This document shows, in pieces, positions 57,311 through 64,000 of a stretch of DNA of 64,000 nt. Every line of letters begins with the position of its first letter. Position 1 is the stretch's first letter. The notes below the pieces were generated by a model. The model was not told the origin of the DNA. It ran no database searches and saw only the letters and a list, made by a program, of their open reading frames with translations. Made by a program: the position numbers and the translations under genes. Where the stretch lies: assembly GCA_025808555.1 (NCBI GenBank), contig CP075526.1:248001-312000 (forward strand), read 5' to 3'. This stretch comes from Anaerolineales bacterium (GTDB lineage Bacteria; Chloroflexota; Anaerolineae; Anaerolineales; UBA11579).

Positions 57311-57784
57311 TTATTCGTGAAACAGCCACTTTTCCATTACAAGGGCATCTTCGCCGCCGGCATAGTACTTGGGCCATACATCCACGCGGTGGTAGCCGCG
57401 CTTCTCGTACAGCGAGATGGCGGCTTCGTTGCTCATGCGGGTGGAGAGGCGCATGCGCGGCACATCCACGCCGGCCTCGGCCTCGGCCATCAGGGCAGCG
57501 CCGATGCCCTGGCCGCGCCGCTCAGGGTGCACCGCCACCGTGGCGATCCAGGCAACGTTCTGGCGTCGGCGCACATCCACGGCGATGAAACCCACCAGCT
57601 CTTCGCGTTCACCATCCACCGCTTTCCAGCGCAGCATGTTGGGCAGGCTGAGCACGCCGATCATCTCGATCAGCGGCCAGGCATCCAGCGGGAAGCTGAG
57701 CTGCTCCAGATCACGTATGGCGCTGATGTCGCGCAGCCCGGCAGGCAGCAGGCGAAAAGAGGCGCGGGGCAAGGTGCTTGGCAT
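57311..57784 (-). CDS. GNAT-family acetyltransferase (RimI-like)
   Basis: 157 residues. FIAVDVRRRQNVAWIATVAVHPERRGQGIGAALM is the acetyl-CoA-binding motif A, and RLSTRMSNEAAISLYEKRGYHRV motif B. Similar to ribosomal-protein alanine N-acetyltransferase RimI, but acceptor unknown. It begins eight bases after the CinA-fusion stop, so both are on one transcript. Its stop borders the terminator shared with the HEAT gene. Confidence 0.83.
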   Translation of the reverse strand: MPSTLPRASFRLLPAGLRDISAIRDLEQLSFPLDAWPLIEMIGVLSLPNMLRWKAVDGEREELVGFIAVDVRRRQNVAWIATVAVHPERRGQGIGAALMAEAEAGVDVPRMRLSTRMSNEAAISLYEKRGYHRVDVWPKYYAGGEDALVMEKWLFHE

Positions 57785-57792
57785 GGCGACGC

Positions 57793-58929
57793 CTATTTCT
57801 TCTGGTTGCGAATTTCGGTGGAGGACAGGTCAAGCCGGAATTCATCTTCGGTCAGGGCAATGAACAGGTCTTGAATGCCGGCCGGCATGGCCAGATCGGT
57901 CATAGTGGAGTAGCGACCATCCACTTTGCGCCCGGCCACCAGGAAGCTGCAGCCCTGGGCGCGGATGAAGTCGAAGGCCTCCAGCATGGCCGCCTCGCCG
58001 TTGGTGTACTTGGGGTCGATCAGACGGCGAGCGGTGTCATAGCCGACAACGAACACGCTGTTGGGATACAGCGCGGCCTTATCCCGGAACAGCGGAGCAC
58101 GGCTGAGCAAGAGGCGCTGCCCCTGCAAGCGCGGCTGTTCCAGCCGCGCTTGCATTTCTTCCATACGCAGGCTGGGCTTCTCGACATTGTCCAGCGAGAG
58201 CTCGAAGGCGAACTGGCGGCTGAGCTTGCGCTGGGCGGTCTGCGCCAGCAGCAAGTGCCCCTCGTGGATGGGGTTGAATGAGCCGGAAAGGATCGCCCCA
58301 CTGAACGACACGTCTTGCACATAGGCGGCCGGCGGGTAGACCAGCACATTGCCCGCCTCGCCGGCCACCAGGGCGTCCAGCGCCTGGCTGGCGGGCTGCT
58401 GCTCTTCATGCAGCGCTTCGCCGTCGGCCAGCGGTAGCGGCAGCCGCGGCTGCCCAGCGGCATCCAGCAAGGCATTCAGGATCAGCGTGCTCACCAGCTG
58501 CTCTTCGCCTTCGCGTTGGCGCAGCCCCTTTTGAATACTGAGGTGATAGGTGCGCACATACTGGGCGGTGTGAGTGGCCACCACGGCGCTGTGCTCGCCG
58601 CGCTTGGCGTAGTTGGTGGCGATGGATGCAGTGCAGCCCAGGCCCACGGCGGGCGCAGGCTGCGGCTGGGCGGCCAGCGCCCGGGTGTAGGCGGTGGCCG
58701 CCAGGGCCCGGGCCGTGTTGGGGCTCACAAACTTCTGCGGCCAAAAGCCTATATAGTCTTGCAATGATTTGGAGGCATAAGGCACCACTGCTTCAAGCAC
58801 ATAGGCAGAGGCACCGCCTACGCCCAGCAGCCACTGCACGGCCAGCGAGCCGGCCCCGGTAACCGCCAGGGCGGCCTGGCCGCCGCTGGCGAACAATGTC
58901 TCAATTGCTTTTTCTGAAGGGGAAGCCAT
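57793..58929 (-). CDS. CinA-C-like / nucleotidyltransferase fusion
   Basis: 378 residues from ATG 58929, three codons upstream ATGs being inside the -10. Residues ~1-150 resemble the CinA C-terminal deamidase: LAVTGAGSLAVQWLLGVGGASAYVLEAVVPY, VSPNTARALAATAYTRAL and VGLGCTASIATNYAKRG. Residues ~195-378 are a nucleotidyltransferase with the (H/G)xGH-type ILSGSFNPIHEGHLLLAQTAQ and C-terminal SSTEIRNQKK, like NadD/CoaD. This couples NMN deamidase-like and adenylyltransferase-like parts, suggesting pyridine-nucleotide salvage. TATAAT (58945-58940) precedes it. Confidence 0.75.
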   Translation of the reverse strand: MASPSEKAIETLFASGGQAALAVTGAGSLAVQWLLGVGGASAYVLEAVVPYASKSLQDYIGFWPQKFVSPNTARALAATAYTRALAAQPQPAPAVGLGCTASIATNYAKRGEHSAVVATHTAQYVRTYHLSIQKGLRQREGEEQLVSTLILNALLDAAGQPRLPLPLADGEALHEEQQPASQALDALVAGEAGNVLVYPPAAYVQDVSFSGAILSGSFNPIHEGHLLLAQTAQRKLSRQFAFELSLDNVEKPSLRMEEMQARLEQPRLQGQRLLLSRAPLFRDKAALYPNSVFVVGYDTARRLIDPKYTNGEAAMLEAFDFIRAQGCSFLVAGRKVDGRYSTMTDLAMPAGIQDLFIALTEDEFRLDLSSTEIRNQKK

Positions 58930-59066
58930 TTTGGGCCACATTATAGTCCTGCCGCATATAAGATGCTTGCGGCGGCGAAGCCCCGCGTATGGCACCATAG
59001 TTGCATCTCAAAACCACGGCAAAAGGCGGCTCACCAAGCTTTCATGCGGCTTAAAAGCCCAAATGC

Positions 59067-59072
59067 TATAAT
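59067..59072 (+). promoter_or_regulatory. -10 element of the second LCP gene
   Basis: TATAAT 21 bases before ATG 59094, with no good -35 and no clear ribosome-binding site. Confidence 0.5.
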
Positions 59073-59093
59073 CGGCACTTGTTGTGAAAAACT

Positions 59094-60494
59094 ATGAAAA
59101 AACCACTCTTTAAACGACTTGCTGAGAGCTTCGGCTCATTAAGCGGCCTGCAAAAGGGCCTGGCGGTAGCTTTCATCCTCGCCACGCTGGTTACGGCGAG
59201 CGCCGCCTTCAACCTGGTGCGCCAGTTCATCGTCAGTACTACCTCTTTCAGTCTGCCCGGCCTGGCCTTACTGCAAAACGATTCGGGTGAGGCGGAGGCC
59301 GGCCCTCCCGCCGTGGCCCAGAACCTCGGCCCCTCGTTGGAAGAATGGGACGGCACGTCGCGGGTCAATATCCTGCTGATGGGTCTGGATGCGCGTGACT
59401 GGGCTTCGGGTGACGGCCCGCCCCGCACGGACTCCATGATCCTGTTCACATACGACCCTGTATCCGGCACGGCGGGCATGCTCTCGATCCCGCGTGACAT
59501 GTGGGTGGACGTGCCTGGCTTTGGTCACCAGAAGATCAACGCAGCTTACCAGCTGGGCGAAGGTTCGCGCCTGCCTGGCGGCGGCCCTGGCCTGGCGATC
59601 AAGACCGTCGAGCAATTTCTGGGCATCAAGATCAACTACTATGGCCAGATCGACTTCAGCGCCTTTGAACGCTTTGTGGATCTGATCGGCGGCGTCAAGG
59701 TTGACGTTCAGGACAGCCTGGACGTGCAACTGATCGGCGAAGAACTGCCACGCCATATTGAAGAAGGCCGCCAGGTGCTCAACGGAGCGTATGCATTGGC
59801 CTATGCGCGTGCCCGCCACAGCGAAGATGGCGACTTTGACCGCGCCCGCCGCCAGCAGGAGATCATTCTGGCGATCCGCACGCAGTTGATGCGCGAAGAA
59901 GTGCGCAACCTGCTGATCACCCGCGGCTTCCAGATCTATCAGGACCTCTCCAGCGGCGTGAACACCAACATGACCATTGATGAAATGTTCGCCCTGGGCT
60001 GGACCCTGCGCAACGTTGACCCCAGCAACATCAAACAAGCCGTCATCTCCCCGCCGGACTATGTGACCCTCGGCACCTCGCCAGACGGCTTATCGATCCT
60101 CAAACCGATCACCGAGAACATCCGCACGCTGCGCGACAATCTGTTCAACACCTCCACCGTTCGCAGCGTGGTCGCCATCAACAGCAGCTCGCAGGCCAAT
60201 ATGCAGGCTGAGGCTGCCGCGGTGGTGATCAACAACGGCTCCGGCCAAAGCGGCCTGGCTGACACCACCCGCGCTTATCTGCAGGCGCAGGGTTTCAACA
60301 TCGTCAGCACCGGAAACGCCAACCAGGTGGGTGCCACCACCCTGATCGACTATACGGGCAACCCGTACACCCTGCAGTTCCTTGTGGAACTGATGGGCGT
60401 GAACCCCAGCCACATCTTCAGCCGCTATGATCCCAACAGCCAGGTGGATGTTGAAGTCATCGTAGGCCCGGACTGGACGCCCCCAACGCAATAG
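59094..60494 (+). CDS. LytR-CpsA-Psr (LCP) family phosphotransferase, second copy
   Basis: 466 residues. Membrane anchor (LQKGLAVAFILATLVTASAAF), then ILLMGLDARDWASGDGPPRTDSMILF, GMLSIPRDMWVDVPGFGHQKINAAYQLGEG, FERFVDLIGGVKVDV and YALAYARARHSEDGDFDRARRQQ for the LCP domain, and a LytR_C domain (VVINNGSGQSGLADTTRAYL...). Closely similar to the LCP at 19323 but with no TPR partner. Envelope-polymer attachment is the likely job. Confidence 0.92.
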   Translation: MKKPLFKRLAESFGSLSGLQKGLAVAFILATLVTASAAFNLVRQFIVSTTSFSLPGLALLQNDSGEAEAGPPAVAQNLGPSLEEWDGTSRVNILLMGLDARDWASGDGPPRTDSMILFTYDPVSGTAGMLSIPRDMWVDVPGFGHQKINAAYQLGEGSRLPGGGPGLAIKTVEQFLGIKINYYGQIDFSAFERFVDLIGGVKVDVQDSLDVQLIGEELPRHIEEGRQVLNGAYALAYARARHSEDGDFDRARRQQEIILAIRTQLMREEVRNLLITRGFQIYQDLSSGVNTNMTIDEMFALGWTLRNVDPSNIKQAVISPPDYVTLGTSPDGLSILKPITENIRTLRDNLFNTSTVRSVVAINSSSQANMQAEAAAVVINNGSGQSGLADTTRAYLQAQGFNIVSTGNANQVGATTLIDYTGNPYTLQFLVELMGVNPSHIFSRYDPNSQVDVEVIVGPDWTPPTQ

Positions 60495-60496
60495 CC

Positions 60497-60605
60497 AAAA
60501 GGCGGCGTGCGCACCAATCGGTAATAAGCCACCAGTATCTGTTCCCGGCTTGTGAATACTCACGGCAAGTTCCTGCTGTCTGGAGCGCTATGCGCCGCCT
60601 TTTTT
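60497..60605 (+). terminator. Large structured terminator after the LCP gene
   Basis: AAAAGGCGGCG (60497-60507) pairs with CGCCGCCTTTT (60593-60603), followed by TT. About 85 bases are enclosed, including AAGCC/GGCTT and GTGA/TCAC hairpins, which is far more than a simple terminator needs. Confidence 0.5.
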
Positions 60606-60665
60606 GCACACGCAACCGCGCACCATCCCGCTTGGCATAGAGTGTGCTAGACTTTTTCTCAACCT

Positions 60666-62993
60666 ATGCTTACCCCACTCGGTAACGAAGATATCTTTCG
60701 CCGTTCCATGAACCAGGGCCACTCGGCTGCCTGGGAAGGCCGCTGGCAGGAGGCCGTGGAGCACTATGCCCGCGCCCTGCAGGAATTCCCCGACAACCCG
60801 CCCTGCCTCAACAGCCTGGCGCTGGCGCATTACGAGCTGGGCAACCTGGAGCAAGCGCTGGAGTACTATCGCCGAGCCTCACGCCTGGCGCCCGAGGACC
60901 CACTGCCCATCGAAAAGATGGCCGACATCTTCAAGACCACCGGCCGCAAGGATGAAGCCATCCAGTTCTCCATGCGCGCCGCCGAGTTGTATCTGAGCCT
61001 GCGCGATGCCGACAAGGCCATCAACAACTGGACCCGCGTCGTGCGCTTGGAGCCTGAGAACATCGACGCCCATAGCCGCCTGGCGCTGGTGTACGAGCGT
61101 CTGGGGCGCACGCCGCAAGCCATCACCGAATACATCGCCATGGCCGCCTTGCAACAGCACGCCGGCCAGATCGAAGACGCCCGCGCCTCCGGCGAGCACG
61201 CCCTGCGCCTGAACCCCAAGAGCAAGGACGCACAGGAAGCGGTGGCCATGCTCAAGGCGTTCAAGACGCTGCCCAAGCCGCTGCGCATGGGCGCCGCCAC
61301 CGGCCCGCTGCGGCTGCCCGCCGGCCCCGGGGCGCGGCCGGCCGCCTTCCAGTCTGCCTTGCACGCCTTTGAAGAAGGCCCCGACCCGATCGAAGAGGCG
61401 AGCCAGCGTTCATTGCAAGCGCTGGCTGCCATGTTGTTTGACCTGACCCCGCAGGACACCGACAAGCGCAAGGGCGGCGGCGGTCTGCAAAATCTGGCCC
61501 GTTCGCTGGCACGCGGCTTTGATGAGCGCGCCATCGTGCGCCATCTTTCCAAAGCCATCGAGCACGAAACCCGCAAGCACGACAAGGAAACCGCCGATGA
61601 ACTGAAGCAGGCGATCGACGCGGGGCTTGACCATGCAGCCGCCCATTTCAACCTGGGCATGCTGCTCGAGAAGCTGGGCCGCTCCGAGAGCGCCCAGCGC
61701 AGCTTCCAGCGCGCCGTAGAGCACGCGGACTATACGCTGGCCAGCCGCCTGCTGATCGCAGACTATCTGCGCGAGCAAGGCAAGACCCACGACGCAGTGT
61801 TGGAATACTTGCAGGCGCTGGCGCTGGCTGACAGCGCCGTGGTGGGCGAAGACAAGGCCCCCGCGCTGCAGGCCGCCTATCAGGCCTTGCTGCAAAGAAC
61901 CGCCGCCAGCGACGATGCCAAGGCCACCCAACTGCTGGCGGAGAACATTCGCTATTTATTGATGCGCCCCAACTGGCGCATTGGCGTCAACGAGGCGCGC
62001 GGCCAGCTGCCCATCCGCCCGGGCAATTCCACGCCCGTGCCGGTGGCCGAGATCCTGACGCATGCCAACAGCGCCCGCCTGGTGGATGCACTGGGGCGCA
62101 TCAACCAGATCTCGCGCCAGGGCCATTCGCGCGCCGCCATGGAAGAGGCGTATGGCGCGCTGGAGTTCTCGCCCAGCTACCTGCCCCTGCATGTGCACAT
62201 GGCCGAGTTGCTGCTGCTCAGTGACCGGCCGCAGCAGGCCACCGAAAAGCTGGCCATTGTGGCGCGGGTGTATTCCTCACGCGGCGACAAAGAGCGTGCT
62301 ACGCAGACCTACCAGCGGATTGTCTCAGTCTCCCCGCTGGATGTGGATGCGCGCCTGCGCCTGATCGAGCAGCTGGCCGCCAACGGCCAGCTGCAGCAGG
62401 CCGCCAGCCAGAACCTGGAGCTGGCGGATGTGTATTACCGCCTGGCCCAGCTGGACAAAGCGCGCGACACCTACGAGAAAGCCCTGCGCCTGGCGCAGGG
62501 CGCCGAGGTGGACGCGGCCTGGAACGTGCAGGTGCTGCACCAGATGGCCGATATTGACTTGCAACGCCTCGACTGGCGTAAGGGCTTGCTGGTCTATGAG
62601 CAGATCCGCAGCCTGGCGCCGGATGACGAGACCGCCCGCCTGAACCTGGTGCAGCTCAACTTGCGCCTGGGCCAGGAAGGCAAAGCCAACGGCGAACTGG
62701 AGAACTACCTCTCGTATCTCAACAGCCGCGGCCGTGATGAAGAGGCTGGTACCTTTTTGGCTACGCTGGTGGACGATAATCCGCGCTTCATCCTTGGCCA
62801 TCGCCGTCTTGCGGAGCATTACCAGCAGATGGGCAAGCGCGGCGATGCGATCAAGGCCTGGAACACGGTGGGCCAGCTGTTAGTTGAAGCCGGCGACCGT
62901 GAGGGAGCCAAGGTTGCCGTGCGCGCCATCCTGGCGCTCAACCCGCCCAACCCTGAGCGTTATCAACAGTTCCTGCAGCGGCTGAGCAAGTAA
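60666..62993 (+). CDS. Large TPR protein
   Basis: 775 residues. Successive 34-residue TPRs from the start (HSAAWEGRWQEAVEHYARALQ; LALAHYELGNLEQALEYYRRA; AINNWTRVVRLEPENIDAHSRL) continue with a charged linker near 240-290 and a further series to the end (QLDKARDTYEKALRLAQG; MADIDLQRLDWRKGLLVYEQI). No signal peptide or catalytic domain. It should be a cytosolic scaffold; partners are unknown. It is monocistronic and follows the LCP gene. Confidence 0.8.
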   Translation: MLTPLGNEDIFRRSMNQGHSAAWEGRWQEAVEHYARALQEFPDNPPCLNSLALAHYELGNLEQALEYYRRASRLAPEDPLPIEKMADIFKTTGRKDEAIQFSMRAAELYLSLRDADKAINNWTRVVRLEPENIDAHSRLALVYERLGRTPQAITEYIAMAALQQHAGQIEDARASGEHALRLNPKSKDAQEAVAMLKAFKTLPKPLRMGAATGPLRLPAGPGARPAAFQSALHAFEEGPDPIEEASQRSLQALAAMLFDLTPQDTDKRKGGGGLQNLARSLARGFDERAIVRHLSKAIEHETRKHDKETADELKQAIDAGLDHAAAHFNLGMLLEKLGRSESAQRSFQRAVEHADYTLASRLLIADYLREQGKTHDAVLEYLQALALADSAVVGEDKAPALQAAYQALLQRTAASDDAKATQLLAENIRYLLMRPNWRIGVNEARGQLPIRPGNSTPVPVAEILTHANSARLVDALGRINQISRQGHSRAAMEEAYGALEFSPSYLPLHVHMAELLLLSDRPQQATEKLAIVARVYSSRGDKERATQTYQRIVSVSPLDVDARLRLIEQLAANGQLQQAASQNLELADVYYRLAQLDKARDTYEKALRLAQGAEVDAAWNVQVLHQMADIDLQRLDWRKGLLVYEQIRSLAPDDETARLNLVQLNLRLGQEGKANGELENYLSYLNSRGRDEEAGTFLATLVDDNPRFILGHRRLAEHYQQMGKRGDAIKAWNTVGQLLVEAGDREGAKVAVRAILALNPPNPERYQQFLQRLSK

Positions 62994-63000
62994 TCACCCC

Positions 63001-63350
63001 ATCCGCCTTTTTTGTCATTCCGAACGAGGCCGAAGGCCGAGGAGGAATCCTTTAGGCCAAGCAAATCGGCTTATTGATGCCCTAAAGGATTCCTCACCAC
63101 TCGCTACGCTCGGGTTCGGAATGACAACATGGCTAGCATTCGCTCGACCTTCGTAGGGCGCAGCATGCCTCCGTGTGCATCCAACCACACCGTGTCATTC
63201 TGACCGGGTTTTACACATCTACACCAGATCGCCGAACCCAGGCCAGGGAAGAATCCTTGCTGGCAAGTCTTCTGTACTAGGTTGAGTTATCCATTCGCGC
63301 AATGAGGATCCCTCGCTACGCTCGGGATGCACAATCAGCAGTCTCGGTAT
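63001..63350. repeat. Palindromic repeats in gene-free gap
   Basis: No gene is supported here. A long inverted repeat has arms TTGTCATTCCGAAC (63012-63025) and GTTCGGAATGACAA (63114-63127), with an inner pair AGGAATCCTTTAGG/CCTAAAGGATTCCT (63043-63056 and 63081-63094). A second element, GAGGATCCCTCGC...GCTCGGGATGCAC near 63304-63332, recurs near 28811. Same repeat class as at 28.3-28.8 kb. Confidence 0.65.
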
Positions 63351-64000
63351 CTATAGCCCAAACACCGCCGGCAGCTCCGCCACGGACGGCAGGATCAGAT
63401 CCGCGCCGGCCAGGCGCAGCTCGTCCTCCTCGCCGAAACCTGACAGCACGCCGATGGCCTGCGCCCCGGCCCGCTTGGCGGCGAGCACGTCCACTGTCGT
63501 ATCGCCCACCATCACGCACTCGGCCGCCTGCACGCCGTAATGCGTGCAAGCGTGCAACACCGGCTCGGCGGCGGGCTTGGTGCGCCGCGTGCTGAGCCCG
63601 TGCACCACCAGCGGGATGTGCGCTGCGAGCCCGCTGGCCTGCAGGAAAGCGTGCGTGGCGCTGGCGCCGCGCACAGTGATGACCGCCAGCGGGTAACGGG
63701 CCGCCAACGCCTCCACTGCGGCGGGGATGCCTGCGATCAGATGCGGGTCCAGCAAACGCGGTGGGCGGCGGGCGGCCGCCGCTTCCATCAGACGGCCGAT
63801 CGGCCCATCCAGGCCCAGCGCATCCAGCAGGCCTAGCGCATCGTTGCCGGGCTTCTCCAGCCGCATCACCATCCTGCGCGCCAGCCGGTTCGCCCGCTCG
63901 CTGCCCAGCGGTCGCAGGCCGCGCGCAAACAGGCTGGCATAGTGGTCATCCGTATCGCGCAGGGTGCCATCCACATCCAAAAAGATGGCTTTGACCGTGG
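63351..64000 (-). CDS. HAD-family phosphatase (5' end off window)
   Basis: About 216 residues are visible; the frame is still open at base 64000 with no start codon, so a few N-terminal residues are missing. VKAIFLDVDGTLRDTDDHYA holds the catalytic DxDGT; YPLAVITVRGASATHAFL is motif II; RRTKPAAEPVLHA motif III; VMVGDTTVDVLAAKRAG motif IV. It is a phosphoglycolate-phosphatase-like member; substrate unknown. Confidence 0.85.
   Translation of the reverse strand, partial: TVKAIFLDVDGTLRDTDDHYASLFARGLRPLGSERANRLARRMVMRLEKPGNDALGLLDALGLDGPIGRLMEAAAARRPPRLLDPHLIAGIPAAVEALAARYPLAVITVRGASATHAFLQASGLAAHIPLVVHGLSTRRTKPAAEPVLHACTHYGVQAAECVMVGDTTVDVLAAKRAGAQAIGVLSGFGEEDELRLAGADLILPSVAELPAVFGL

Overview
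The window looks like a GC-rich chromosome segment of a Chloroflexota bacterium, most likely class Anaerolineae. This is inferred from protein character and gene neighbourhoods, not from a marker-gene search. Supporting traits are Thr/Pro-linker lipoproteins, paired LytR-CpsA-Psr (LCP) proteins, a Roadblock/V4R pair, a DUF348/G5-3D wall protein, a cytochrome b-Rieske-diheme cytochrome c cluster and a kbl-coaE-cdaA-cdaR-der operon. No rRNA gene, CRISPR array, transposase or integrase is visible.

Positions 1 to about 9500 form a prophage-like island of visibly lower GC. A long leftward series of overlapping genes carries a replication module (RepO-like initiator, phage Dam methyltransferase, DnaC-like loader), a DUF4942 protein, nuclease-like proteins, many small orphans, two tRNAs (Ile-GAU, Gly-UCC) and an array of four stem-loops. 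Two divergent helix-turn-helix genes face each other across a short promoter region at 7679-7738. Two paralogous lipoproteins lie at the right end. The right edge cuts a hemolysin III-family gene after its third membrane segment, which marks the probable junction near 9500. The left end lies outside the window.

From 9.9 to 25 kb is chromosome backbone: a c-di-AMP/CoA/ribosome-GTPase operon (kbl, coaE-GNAT fusion, cdaA, cdaR, der), a flippase-like membrane protein, two Ser tRNAs and an Arg tRNA, a membrane protein-LCP pair, surE, a C39-like peptidase, a polyprenol-mannose/GT87 pair and a V4R-Roadblock pair.

From 25 to 39.5 kb come hutI, an HD hydrolase, an inositol-phosphatase relative, rsmA, a DUF348-3D wall protein, the quinol-cytochrome c oxidoreductase cluster, an MDR oxidoreductase between near-identical 35-bp inverted repeats, and several stress or cell-envelope genes. 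From 39.5 to 44.2 kb there is a three-subunit acyl-CoA carboxylase operon, a CYTH protein and a GxxExxY nuclease-fold cassette bounded by inverted repeats; one repeat supplies the end of murI.

From 44.2 to 64 kb are murI, rplS, a LmbE-type deacetylase, a MoeB-rhodanese fusion, folP-folK, a third Ser tRNA, an ArsR-SRPBCC pair with a strong palindromic operator, a YibE/F-PAP2-nucleotidyltransferase cluster, ilvE, a HEAT protein with a histone-H1-like tail, a CinA-nucleotidyltransferase fusion, a second LCP protein, a large TPR protein and a partial HAD hydrolase.

A recurring regulatory feature is a -10 hexamer ending 6 to 10 bases before the start codon with no Shine-Dalgarno sequence, which suggests widespread leaderless transcripts.
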